A stretch of DNA of 64,000 nt from NCBI GenBank assembly GCA_000806115.1, contig JWKQ01000001.1, forward strand, positions 281,784 through 345,783, read 5' to 3'. The translations under genes were made by a program, and so were the position numbers. Origin of the DNA: an archaeon GW2011_AR5. Lineage in GTDB: Archaea > Aenigmatarchaeota > Aenigmatarchaeia > GW2011-AR5. The notes below the pieces were generated by a model. It had not been told where the DNA came from. It searched no databases and was given only the letters and a program-made list of their open reading frames with translations. Shown here one piece after another: positions 43,294-52,583 of the stretch (the stretch's first letter is position 1; every line of letters starts with the position of its first letter).

Positions 43294-44061
43294 ATGAAAG
43301 TCCTGAAAATGCATACTGACGGCCTCGGAACCCGAACCCTGCATTACTCTCCGGGGCTTGCGAGAGTCGTCGACCGCCTGCCGGACGGCTACCATTATGC
43401 GGGCGATTTTTACGACGCTGTTAAGGCGGTTTGCTGCATGGAAAACGGGGTATCACTCACGGATTCAGACGAGGAGCACCACATATATCTTCAGGAAAGC
43501 CGGGGCGCCGGCAGCCTCCGGGAAGCCGAGGCTCTGGGGGATTATTTGTGCGCCGGAGGATGGTACGCATTCGGCGTGACGCGGACCGCATTGCGATTCT
43601 CCCGTGCGGATTTGATGAAGCCCTATCAAACCGGGGACGAGATACCTGTGGAAATCATAGTGACGGAAATTCCGGAAGACGTCAGAAGACAGATAGCCGA
43701 TCCCAAATTCACGCGCGACAATTTCAGGGATGTCGTAGGCAGGATAAACAGGAAAGTTGCGGAAAGGACAATAAAATATGCAAGGGGAGAGGTAATAGCC
43801 GAGGTCGACCGGCTCGGCATTTGGACGGAGATAATGCCCGGAACCGCGCATGAAGAGCCGTACGCCCTGCACGCGTGGCTGAGGGAGGGCCTCAGCATCT
43901 CGAAAGATCCGATTTCCGGCGAATATGACGTCGTTGTCGGGCGCAGGCATCGCACGCATCGGATGTACCCGGACAAAAAATGCCTCAGCATCGATGCTAC
44001 ATCCAGGCGAACACATTCGGAATTATGGGTTGGCTTTCGTCCTGTGATTCGCTCCGTATAA
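43294..44061 (+). CDS. Hypothetical 255-residue protein
   Basis: Not recognised. It begins MKVLKMHTDGLGTRTLHYSP and contains many charged residues and a central helical stretch (RRQIADPKFTRDNFRDVVGR). No membrane segment. Base composition is like the host core, so it is not an obvious recent import. Confidence 0.7.
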   Translation: MKVLKMHTDGLGTRTLHYSPGLARVVDRLPDGYHYAGDFYDAVKAVCCMENGVSLTDSDEEHHIYLQESRGAGSLREAEALGDYLCAGGWYAFGVTRTALRFSRADLMKPYQTGDEIPVEIIVTEIPEDVRRQIADPKFTRDNFRDVVGRINRKVAERTIKYARGEVIAEVDRLGIWTEIMPGTAHEEPYALHAWLREGLSISKDPISGEYDVVVGRRHRTHRMYPDKKCLSIDATSRRTHSELWVGFRPVIRSV

Positions 44062-44089
44062 TTCCGAATAAATATCTTCTCCTTCAATT

Positions 44090-45406
44090 ATGCGCATGCT
44101 AGGAGCACTTTCCAATAAACTGCGCGACGCGATGGACAAGCTCACGGGAAAAGGAAACATCGACAAGGCTGCCATTGACGACCTTACAAGGGATATACAG
44201 CGCGCCATGCTCAGCGCGGACGTAGATGTTGCCTTAGTCCTGGAACTGACTGAGCGCATCCGCAAGCGCGCGTCCGGCGAACTTCCCCCGGGGCTCACAA
44301 GAAAGGAGCACATCGTCAAGGTTGTATACGAGGAACTGACGGATATAATGGGGAAAGCCAAGTCGATAATTGAACTGAAGCCCAAGAAGATACTCCTGTG
44401 CGGACTCTACGGCTCCGGAAAAACCAGCACAGCCGCGAAGCTCGCTAGATTCTACCAGAAGAAAGGGCTCAAGCCGTTCCTTATATGCTGCGACACCGTG
44501 AGACCTGCCGCATACGAACAGCTGGAACAGCTGGCAAAGAAGATAGACGTGCCGTTCTACGGGGAGAAGGGCGAGAAAGACCCTTCCCGCGTGCTGAAGA
44601 ACGCGCTAAAGAAAGCCGGCGGGGACGTGATAATTGTCGACTCTTCGGGGAGGAACGCGCTTGACAGCGGGCTTATAGACGAGATAAAGGACATCAACAA
44701 GATCCTCGGCGCTGACGAGAGAATACTTGTCATACCTTCAGACATAGGACAGGCGGCGAAGCAGCAGGCAACCGCTTTCCACGAGGCTCTCGGAATAAGC
44801 GACGTGATAGTCACAAAGCTTGACGCGACGGCGAAGGGCGGCGGCGCGCTCACCGCGTGCTACCTGACAGGAGCCCGTGTTAAATTCATCGGCGTGGGCG
44901 AGACGCCGGAAGACCTCCAGCAATATGATCCGGAAAAATTCGTCTCGCGCCTGATAGGGTTCGCGGATTTGGAGACGCTGCTGGAAAAAGCAAGGAGTGT
45001 AGTGGACGAAAAATCGGCAAAGAACATCATGAAGGGCGACTTCACAATGGACGATTTTCTGATGCAGCTGGAGTCCATAAACAAGATGGGCTCGATGTCG
45101 CAGATACTTGACATGGCGGGACTCGGGAAGACCGTGGCAAAGAAGGGCAACGTCAACGAGCAGGAAGCGAAGATGAAAAAATGGAAGTTCGCCATACAGT
45201 CAATGACGCGCGCCGAGCGCAGCGACCCTGAAATGATAAATTCGTCGCGGGTGAGGCGGATTGCGGCGGGCTCGGGACTGAAAGAAAGCGACGTGCGCGA
45301 GCTGCTCGCGAACTACTCCAAGATAAAGAAGATGATGAAGCAGTTCTCGCCCGGCAAGATGAAGCGCGGCGGATTCGGCGCGCTCTTCAAGCAGTTCGGG
45401 ATGTAG
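44090..45406 (+). CDS. ffh: Signal recognition particle protein SRP54
   Basis: A 438-residue SRP GTPase. N domain first, P-loop GLYGSGKTS (about 105-113), CDTVRPAAYEQLEQLA, TKLDATAKGGG, then a Met-rich M domain (about 300-438) that binds signal peptides and 7S RNA (SSRVRRIAAGSGLKESDV). A second in-frame ATG lies two codons later. AATAAATATC upstream may be the TATA box. Confidence 0.97.
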   Translation: MRMLGALSNKLRDAMDKLTGKGNIDKAAIDDLTRDIQRAMLSADVDVALVLELTERIRKRASGELPPGLTRKEHIVKVVYEELTDIMGKAKSIIELKPKKILLCGLYGSGKTSTAAKLARFYQKKGLKPFLICCDTVRPAAYEQLEQLAKKIDVPFYGEKGEKDPSRVLKNALKKAGGDVIIVDSSGRNALDSGLIDEIKDINKILGADERILVIPSDIGQAAKQQATAFHEALGISDVIVTKLDATAKGGGALTACYLTGARVKFIGVGETPEDLQQYDPEKFVSRLIGFADLETLLEKARSVVDEKSAKNIMKGDFTMDDFLMQLESINKMGSMSQILDMAGLGKTVAKKGNVNEQEAKMKKWKFAIQSMTRAERSDPEMINSSRVRRIAAGSGLKESDVRELLANYSKIKKMMKQFSPGKMKRGGFGALFKQFGM

Positions 45407-45457
45407 CAACGGTGGCTTCTTTTAAGCTTTTTCATTACTATAAGGTTGTGAGTTAAT

Positions 45458-46780
45458 ACGACAAAAAAATCCCATACCACCAGAGACGTTGCTGCAGTCG
45501 TTCCAATAGGCGGCGACGGAACGAGGTTCTACCCGGCAAGCCTTGACACAAGGAAGCATCTGATTTACATTGCGAACCACCCCGTTCTGGGCGCATCTCT
45601 TCACCACTGGATATACGAAGGCGTCAGGGACATAGTTTTCGGCGCAACCGGCTATGAGAACAGGGTCCAGACCAAGCGATTCTTCGGCGGCGGCGGAAGA
45701 TATTCAAAACTCTCCGCAGACGTGACGCTGTCTTTTTGCAACTATGACGACCGCGAGTTCCTGAAAAAAGGCAGCGCAGATGTCTTCATGTGGGCAATTG
45801 ATGAATACGCGGAAATGATGGGTGAGAGGGATATACTTCTGATAAACGGTGACAACCTGTCAACCACGAACCTTGACGAGTTCTACCAGGCGCATCATGA
45901 GAGGAATGCAATAATGACACTTGGCGTCAAGGGTTTCAACATCAACGACCCGAGAATACGCCAGCTCGGAACAGTTGTGTTCGACGGGCAGAGGAGGATA
46001 ACTGATTTTGCAGAAAAGGCTGAGACACCCATATCAAAATACGTGAACACTGCGATATGCCTTTTCTCTCCCAAGATACGCGACTTATTGAAGTCTCATG
46101 ATTTTCGCAAGATGCTGGAAGAAAGGCGCGCAGGCGGAAGGCTTGACGTCGGCGGACATCTGCTCCCTGCGCTTGTAGAGCATCAGGCTCCCGCATATGC
46201 CCACGTTCTCACAGGTCCATGGGCGGACATAGGAACACCCGACAGCTTCACAGAAACTACGAGCGATATACTGCACGGTAAATATCCCAACCTCAGGTAT
46301 CCTGATCATCATCATGCAGGCAATTCACAAGTACACAGCGAAACATTTTCAAGAATAAGGGGTAAGAATGTTGCGTTTGAGGGATATTCAATTGTTGACC
46401 GCCAGACAAGATTCGGAGAATGTGTTAGGGTGAAGGATTCCGTGGTGGGAGAAAACGTCGTCATCGGGGACAATGTTGCCATAGATGACACAACTACGCT
46501 ATTTCCGTTCTCGCGCGTTGATGACGGCGCCGAGCTCAGACAGGCAATAGTAGGCAGCTATACGACGATTGGCAGGGATTGCGTCATCGAGCCCGGCGCA
46601 TTCCTTGGCGACAACCTTCACCTGCCTCAGGGAACAGTCATAACTGCGGACATGAGAGTGGCAGGCAATCACCACAGGAAAAAAGTAGAGGACGCCAGAA
46701 TAAATGAAAAACCTATGTACCAGATTGTTGCAGATTTCGACTTTGACGCTTTCGGCTTCAAGGAAGTCCCCAGCGAGTAA
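45458..46780 (+). CDS. NDP-sugar nucleotidyltransferase with left-handed beta-helix
   Basis: About 440 residues. AAVVPIGGDGTRFYPASLDT is the nucleotide-binding motif, LLINGDNLSTTNLDEF the metal-binding strand, GPWADIGTPDSF the sugar site, and the last 130 residues (VVGENVVIGDNVAIDDTTTL) are hexapeptide repeats. No ATG, GTG or TTG exists in frame between the stop at 45449 and the GGDGTR motif. ACG 45458, after AGGTTGTGA, is the likeliest start; the first ordinary start, GTG 45722, would remove the active site. The product class is clear; the exact sugar is not. Confidence 0.85.
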   Translation, partial: TTKKSHTTRDVAAVVPIGGDGTRFYPASLDTRKHLIYIANHPVLGASLHHWIYEGVRDIVFGATGYENRVQTKRFFGGGGRYSKLSADVTLSFCNYDDREFLKKGSADVFMWAIDEYAEMMGERDILLINGDNLSTTNLDEFYQAHHERNAIMTLGVKGFNINDPRIRQLGTVVFDGQRRITDFAEKAETPISKYVNTAICLFSPKIRDLLKSHDFRKMLEERRAGGRLDVGGHLLPALVEHQAPAYAHVLTGPWADIGTPDSFTETTSDILHGKYPNLRYPDHHHAGNSQVHSETFSRIRGKNVAFEGYSIVDRQTRFGECVRVKDSVVGENVVIGDNVAIDDTTTLFPFSRVDDGAELRQAIVGSYTTIGRDCVIEPGAFLGDNLHLPQGTVITADMRVAGNHHRKKVEDARINEKPMYQIVADFDFDAFGFKEVPSE

Positions 46781-46813
46781 ATGTTTTTAAGAATTCCGCA
46801 CAATCAGTAGCCT

Positions 46814-47140
46814 ATGATATCATATCAGGATTTTGACAAGGTGGACATACGCGTCGGCAAAATAATAAGCGTTGAGAACTTCCCGGAGGCAAAAAAACCG
46901 GCGTACAAGCTCACAATCGACATGGGGCCTCTTGGCTTGAAGCGCAGCAGCGCGCAGATTTCTCACTACAGCAAAGAAGAGCTGCCGGGCAAACTTGTGC
47001 TTTGCGTCGTAAACTTCCCGCCGAAGCAGGTTGCAAACTTCGTCTCGGAAGTCCTCACGCTCGGCGTCCCGGACGAGAAAGGCAGATGGACGCTCATTCA
47101 GCCCGACTCTGATGTGCCGCCGGGCGGGCGGATGGCGTAG
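46814..47140 (+). CDS. csaA: CsaA-like tRNA-binding/chaperone protein
   Basis: A 108-residue OB-fold protein: FDKVDIRVGKIISVENFPEA, AQISHYSKEELPGKLVLCVVN and FPPKQVANFVSEVLTLG are standard for CsaA and related tRNA-binding domains. It forms dimers that bind tRNA or unfolded proteins. TTTTTAAG about 28 bases upstream suggests a leaderless transcript. Confidence 0.93.
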   Translation: MISYQDFDKVDIRVGKIISVENFPEAKKPAYKLTIDMGPLGLKRSSAQISHYSKEELPGKLVLCVVNFPPKQVANFVSEVLTLGVPDEKGRWTLIQPDSDVPPGGRMA

Positions 47141-47435
47141 ATGCTTTGATCCTGCGGATTCTATAGCTTACCGATACGTTTCTCATTTCAAACGGTCCGA
47201 ATCTGTATACTCTTTCAGAGGTCATAGTTTCAAGCGAACCGTCCGGATTTGTTCTTGCGTCGAAAACGAACGGCATCAGGAGGAACCTAATGTCTTTTGT
47301 AGGTACGCCTGTGATCTCGCCGAGCAGCCTGTCGCTGTAGTAGTGCCTATCAGGCGAATAAGAAACAAGCCTTGAGATTGCCGCATCCTGTATCCTGAAT
47401 GCCCCGAACAGCGTATAATGCGACACCACCATCAT
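47094..47435 (-). CDS. Hypothetical 113-residue protein
   Basis: Not recognised. Beta-rich start (MMVVSHYTLFGAFRIQDAAI), then a basic tail. The last 47 bases overlap csaA on the other strand, so the C-terminal 15 residues may be non-essential. The coding-like part is outside the overlap. Confidence 0.55.
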   Translation of the reverse strand: MMVVSHYTLFGAFRIQDAAISRLVSYSPDRHYYSDRLLGEITGVPTKDIRFLLMPFVFDARTNPDGSLETMTSERVYRFGPFEMRNVSVSYRIRRIKASTPSARPAAHQSRAE

Positions 47436-47615
47436 AAAATTTTCAAGTTAACGCTTATAAACTCTTTGCGACAATACAGGGATAGAAAAAATGCTCAATG
47501 ACGCTTCAGTTCGTCAGGGAGCGACTTTCTGCGACGCCATCCCATTGCGGAGCATCGCACACTCGAATTGCAAACCGCATACTTGCGATCGTTGTTTTCG
47601 AAAAAGGTGATAAAA

Positions 47616-48329
47616 ATGGAAATACAGCCTCCAATGAAACAAATGGGTTACGACCGAGCTATAGTTGTGTTCTCTCCAGAGGGGAGAATGTACCAGGTGG
47701 AATACGCGAGGAAAGCGGTTGAAAAAGCATCCACCGTGGTGGGCGCCACGTTTACAAATGGAGTCGTGCTTACGGCAGCGCGCTCTATCCAGAAGCTTCT
47801 CGTGCCGGAAAGCGTCGAGAAAATATCCAAGGTGGACGACCACATCGGCATAGCGTCATGCGGAATCCTTGCAGACAGCAGGATTCTTGTTGATTACGCA
47901 AGGGTCAAGAGTCAGGTGAACCGCATCACTTACAGCGAACCGATAGAGATATCCGCGCTGGTAAAGGACATCTGCGACAGGAAGCAAAGATTTACGCAGA
48001 TGGGCGGCATAAGGCCGTACGGTGTCACGCTCCTGGTTGCGGGAATGGACGGAACGCCTCATTTATATGAGACAGATCCGTCCGGCACCATGCGCGAGTG
48101 GAGGGCACACGCAGTTGGCAGGGGCAGCAAGGACGCGAGGAAAGTCCTCATGGAAGAATACAAAGACGGGCTGACAAAGGAAAAAGCCACCGAACTCGCG
48201 CTCAAGGCATTAAAGTCAGGAGAAAAGAAGCTGACGCTCCGCTCTGTCGAGGTCGGGTTTGTCGAGAACGGCAAGTTCAAGCTGATGGACAAGAACGAGC
48301 TGAAAGAGGTTATGAAGAAGTTCATTTAA
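47616..48329 (+). CDS. psmA: Proteasome alpha subunit
   Basis: A 237-residue 20S alpha subunit. GYDRAIVVFSPEGRMYQVEYA is the alpha-type signature with N-terminal helix, and GIASCGILADSRILVD and RPYGVTLLVAGMD follow. ATG 47616 has AGGTGAT upstream; the frame extends to 47568 without support. In many archaea it is followed by SBDS and exosome genes; here those are about 9 kb away. Confidence 0.97.
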   Translation: MEIQPPMKQMGYDRAIVVFSPEGRMYQVEYARKAVEKASTVVGATFTNGVVLTAARSIQKLLVPESVEKISKVDDHIGIASCGILADSRILVDYARVKSQVNRITYSEPIEISALVKDICDRKQRFTQMGGIRPYGVTLLVAGMDGTPHLYETDPSGTMREWRAHAVGRGSKDARKVLMEEYKDGLTKEKATELALKALKSGEKKLTLRSVEVGFVENGKFKLMDKNELKEVMKKFI

Positions 48330-48403
48330 CCCTTTTTCTTTGAAAAAGAAAAAGCGCTACCGGAAAAAGAAAATATTATTGGGCGGCTCGCTGGCGCTTC
48401 GCT
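48330..48403 (+). promoter_or_regulatory. X-Y spacer element, copy 6 (after psmA)
   Basis: CTTTTTCTTT (48332-48341) pairs with AAAGAAAAAG (48345-48354), then CGCTACCGGAAAAAGAAAA and TATTATT. GGCGGCTCGCTGGCG, a Y-like piece, follows. It is the same cassette as after uS8, far from the spc operon, and shows the element is not specific to ribosomal genes. Confidence 0.65.
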
Positions 48404-48438
48404 CTTTCTTTAAGAACTTTTTTATTTTATCTTTGAGA

Positions 48439-48762
48439 ATGCCTGAAGAAGTAGCGATCCAAATGACGCTCGTAGAGAACGGACTTGGGCAAAGGGCTGT
48501 TCCTATTTATTTTGCCTCCTTTCACGTCCCGCTAGAATTATATAACGACGACGCTGCCAACAGGGGAGCTTTTTCACGAATGAGTGACGCACAAAACGCC
48601 GACGTTGAAAGCTCTTTCGTTTACCACTTTACTGACAAGAACTACGGCAGAGAAGTCTTCTACGTATCGTCACCTGATGAGTTGCATACTGCCAGCATTG
48701 CAGGCGCGATTCTCCAAGGATTCGGCGTTGAGCATAGGATTGCGCCAAAAACTGCTCACTGA
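48439..48762 (+). CDS. Hypothetical 107-residue protein
   Basis: Not recognised. From ATG 48439: MPEEVAIQMTLVENGLGQRA, a small mixed alpha-beta protein. The frame continues upstream through the X-Y element, and that part is rejected because it is repeat sequence. ACTTTTTTATTTTATC upstream may include the promoter. Confidence 0.6.
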   Translation: MPEEVAIQMTLVENGLGQRAVPIYFASFHVPLELYNDDAANRGAFSRMSDAQNADVESSFVYHFTDKNYGREVFYVSSPDELHTASIAGAILQGFGVEHRIAPKTAH

Positions 48763-48820
48763 TGTTCAACCTTGCCTTTGACCTTCATTAAACCTTGTTT
48801 TTTATTTTGGCTAAATCCAT

Positions 48821-49519
48821 TTAGACTTTTTGCGCTACAAAGAAATCACGCTTATAATAGCTGTCATCAGGCAGCCTGAATTCATGTTCCCTGTACCCAA
48901 GAGCTTCAAAGCTCCTTTGACTTGGAGAAAAATCTGAAGGTAAATCCTCACAATTGTTGCTGCATGCGAAAAAAACACCGTCGGGCTTGAGGACTTTCAG
49001 CATTTCTCGTCCTACGTACTGGATGAACCTTGCCTTGTCTTCCCGGCGCATTGAAACCGCAGGTTCTTCGTGATATGATGTTCCAAAAGGGTGAGCCCGA
49101 CAAAACTGTCCGCCTTCCTGTGGGTTTGGATACATAAATTGAATATAAATCACATCGGCGCTATTTTCAGGGAGATACGCCGCTATATTTTCCCATTTAT
49201 CTTGCAAAAACCTGACTCCGCTTTTCTCAATCACATGCCTTGGCGGCGTCATTGTATGATCAATAGCTGTAGTTCTTACACCTTTCGAACCCATGTATGA
49301 AAGGGCTGCTATCCCATATATGCCTGTTCCAACTTCAACTACTTGCGCGCCTCTTGGTTCAACAAATGTGGAAAGGAATGAAATTACCGGAGCGTAAAAT
49401 CCTATTGGAAGCCACGGATTATCAGACTGCCAGTCAAGATACCTGTTCATTTTCAGGAAACATTCTATTTCATGTTCATAGTGCTCCCTGGTTTCCCGAT
49501 CGAGACCTAGCGTTTTCAT
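48821..49519 (-). CDS. Class I SAM-dependent methyltransferase
   Basis: A 232-residue protein with motif I VVEVGTGIYGIAALSYMG (about 61-78), an acid in TTAIDHTM, VIYIQFMYPNPQEGG (a motif IV-like region with Pro residues), and REMLKVLKPDGVFFACSNN. FMYPNPQ resembles the catalytic loop of some tRNA or protein methyltransferases; the substrate is not known. It marks the start of the accessory block. Confidence 0.85.
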   Translation of the reverse strand: MKTLGLDRETREHYEHEIECFLKMNRYLDWQSDNPWLPIGFYAPVISFLSTFVEPRGAQVVEVGTGIYGIAALSYMGSKGVRTTAIDHTMTPPRHVIEKSGVRFLQDKWENIAAYLPENSADVIYIQFMYPNPQEGGQFCRAHPFGTSYHEEPAVSMRREDKARFIQYVGREMLKVLKPDGVFFACSNNCEDLPSDFSPSQRSFEALGYREHEFRLPDDSYYKRDFFVAQKV

Positions 49520-49626
49520 GGCTTTGTTTAAAAAGTAGCTCTTGTTTAATAAGTAGGAAAAGTGTTTAAAAAGTCAGTTGTAGGTTATCGATTCTAATTT
49601 TTAAAGGCTATATACAATCTGTCAAT

Positions 49627-52381
49627 ATGGTCACAAAGGATGAGGCAAAAAAGGAAATTAGGCGTTTAGTTGAACTATATCTTAAGGATAAGGAAAAGTG
49701 GCAAAGAATAAAGGAAACCGAAACCCGTTCTAAATTCATAGACCAGATGTTAAAGGCGTTGGGATGGGATTTTGATTCTTTAGATGAAGTCCAGATGGAA
49801 GAAAGTGTATCTAATGAGTCAACAAAAAAGAGGGCAGATTATACTTTCAGACTTAATGGAGTTATTCGACTTATAGTAGAAGCAAAGGCAATCAGAGAAG
49901 ATTTATCGAAGAAAGACTACATAGACCAAGCGATTGGTTACGCTTACAATAAATCATGTTCGTGGGCTGTTCTAACGCATTTTGAAGGCATAAAGATTTT
50001 CTTTGTAGATGAGGAAGGTGTACCATTTAGAGACATTGTTTTAGACGATATTAGCAGATTTGACGAGAACTTTGATAATTTATGGCTCATTTCAAGAGAG
50101 AGTTTTGTATCAAATACCATAGATAAAAAAGCCGAAGACGAGGGCAGGAAAAAGAGAAAAATAAGAATAGATGAGCAACTTTTTCAAGACTTGAATGTCT
50201 GGAGAGGACATCTATACAAGGATATTAAAGCGAATCATGGCACAAAGTATAAAGATGAAGAAATAGAGGAAATTGTCCAGAAAATCATAGACCGACTTAT
50301 TTTCATACGTAAGATTGAAGACTTGCAAATAACAGAACCAATATTGAAAAGTTTGGTAAGGCAAAACAGACCAAATACTTACAAGGAATTAAAGCTCATT
50401 TTCAAAAAATTCAACGAAGATTACAACAGCAAACTATTTGGCGAATCAGAAAAAGACGAACATGAAGCAGATAAAATAGAAGTCGGAAATAAGGCAATCT
50501 CACAAGTCATTGAAGGGATGTATAAGCCGTCTGGAAGAACAGTAGAATACAATTTTGCCGTTATTGATGCTGATATTTTGGGTAACATTTATGAGAGGTA
50601 TCTTGGTTACATTCTGAAAAAACATAAGATAGTAGAAGGTCAAGCACACAGAAAAGAGCAAGGAATTTACTATACGCCAACCTATATTGTTAATTACATT
50701 GTAAAGAATACATTGGGCGAATTGCTTAAAGACAAGAAATTAAATCCAGAAAAAATTAGAATTTTAGACCCTGCTTGTGGTTCTGGTTCATTTTTGATTA
50801 AGTCGTTTGATTATCTGAATAATTATTGGACAAAGAAAGAAGGCAAAATAGCTCAAACTACGCTGGACTTGGAAGCTGGTATTACATTCACAAGAAAGGC
50901 ACAGATTGTGAAAGAAAACATATTTGGCGTAGATTTAGATTCAAAGGCTGTGGAAATTGCACAGTTGAATCTTTTGCTTAAACTTGCTGAAAAAAAGCAT
51001 AGGCTTCCTACATTAAGAAATAATATCAAAATTGGCAATAGCTTGATAGATGATGAGAAAATCTCAAACAAGGCTTTTAAATGGGAAAGCGAATTCAAAG
51101 AAATTATAGCGGGGGGGGGGCTTTGATGTCGTTATTGGTAATCCTCCTTGGAGTGCAAAGATATCCTCTGACCTCAATAAAACATTAGCTAAAAAGTATG
51201 GAATAAGCGAAAAAAACATCAATATATGTGCATTGTTCGTTTTGGAGGCTCTAAAGAAAGTTAAACCAAATGGCTATTTTGGATTTCTTTTGCCAAAAGT
51301 TTTGATTAAAAACGGAGCATACTATCACGTTAGAAAGGAGATTTTAGAAAACTACAAAATAAAACAGATAATTGATTTTGGTCAATTCCCTGAAGTTGCT
51401 TCTGATGCAATAGGATTAATTATTAAGAAGACAAAAGACAAATCTGAAACAGATATATTTTTGTTTGAAGATAATTCAATTAAAAAAGAAAATACAATAA
51501 ATCAAGATATCTTTACCAAAAGCCAATCTCTTGTTTTTTCGTTAGGTATTAATTCAAATATACAGAAAATCATTGACAAGATAAAAAATAACACAAAAGC
51601 ACTTGGAGAGATTTTTGAAATTAAAAGAGGTATAGAATTGGGTCAAAAAGCCCTAATAATAGAATGTAATAAATGTGGAACTTACAATGAAGCGCAAACA
51701 AAATATTATGGGTCTATAGAAAAGAAATGTAAAAAGTGTAAAAATAAGCTTGTAATTACAGAGCAAAATACAATACAAATCAGCTCAGATAAAAAGGACA
51801 ATAAATACACACAAGAATGCATTTCGGGGAATCAACTTAAAAGATATTCAATAGTGGATTCATACTTCATCAGAGCAGGACTGAAAGGTATAGATTACAA
51901 AGAAGAGGCTTTTAATTGTCCAAAGATTTTGATAAAGAGAATTTCAACAAAAATTGAAGGAACATTTATAGATAAGAAACTCTTGGCATTTAATACTGTA
52001 TATTCTATTTACAACAAAAACTTCAAAAGGAATTATTTACTTTATACGTTAGGTATATTGAATTCTAAACTAATACATTTCTTTTATGAACACTCATACA
52101 ACGTAGGCATGAACTTAACAACACAAGTAACTATAGACTTCTTGTCAAAAATTCCAATAATGACTGTTACAGAGTCTCAACAACAAAATTTAATTAATCT
52201 TGTAGGAAAAAATATTTTGTTACAAGAGCAATTAAATCAAATTAGGGACAAAGACACAGATGAAAAGAAGAATTTAGAACAAAAAACTATGGAAGTAAGT
52301 AAGGAAATAGACAATATAGTGTATGCCATTTATAAAATAACAAATGAAGAAAAAAATATAATAGAAGATAGTTTGAAGTGA
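49627..52381 (+). CDS. Type IIG-like restriction-modification enzyme, frame broken at poly-G
   Basis: Two frames join to about 917 residues. Part 1 (49627-51126) has an N-terminal PD-(D/E)xK nuclease pattern (Asp71, then EAK at 86-88) and SAM motif I DPACGSGSF (381-389). Part 2, open from about 51122, holds catalytic NPPW (51140-51151), GFLLPKVLIKNG and a target-recognition region with a CxxC zinc knuckle. The shift is at ten Gs (51111-51120): one more or two fewer restores the frame. Nuclease and methylase in one chain fit type IIG/IIL. AT-rich, likely transferred. Confidence 0.88.
51111..51120 (+). repeat. Ten-G homopolymer at the frameshift
   Basis: GCGGGGGGGGGG interrupts an AT-rich gene just before the catalytic NPPW motif. 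As written, translation ends at TGA three bases later in the sense of frame (AGGGL then stop). Such tracts vary by slippage in phase-variable restriction genes of bacteria; an assembly or base-calling error is the alternative. Confidence 0.9.
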
Positions 52382-52386
52382 TATTC

Positions 52387-52581
52387 ATGGGAAGAGCGAG
52401 AATGTATGCAAAAACAAGAGAAAAATATATACGCAAAATGTCTGATAAATCCTTAATTGAAAAGCAATATCAAGAAGTTCCTAACAAGAATATAACAACT
52501 TCTGAAGTGATTTGTAAAAAATGCGGATTCAAAGCAAGATATAAATTCTTCAGATGTCCAGAATGTAATGAGCCTCAATAG
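52387..52581 (+). CDS. Small zinc-ribbon protein after the RM gene
   Basis: A 64-residue basic protein (MGRARMYAKTREKYIRKMSD) ending in CKKCGFKARYKFFRCPEC, a four-Cys zinc ribbon. GTGAT overlapping the RM stop serves as ribosome binding site, so it is co-translated with the RM enzyme. It may be a specificity or control subunit; this is inferred from position. Confidence 0.75.
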   Translation: MGRARMYAKTREKYIRKMSDKSLIEKQYQEVPNKNITTSEVICKKCGFKARYKFFRCPECNEPQ

Positions 52582-52583
52582 AA

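Noticed and set aside
48340..48438. An N-terminal extension of the gene at 48439, rich in Lys
   Set aside because: This stretch is the X-Y repeat read as protein; the coding-like sequence starts at ATG 48439.
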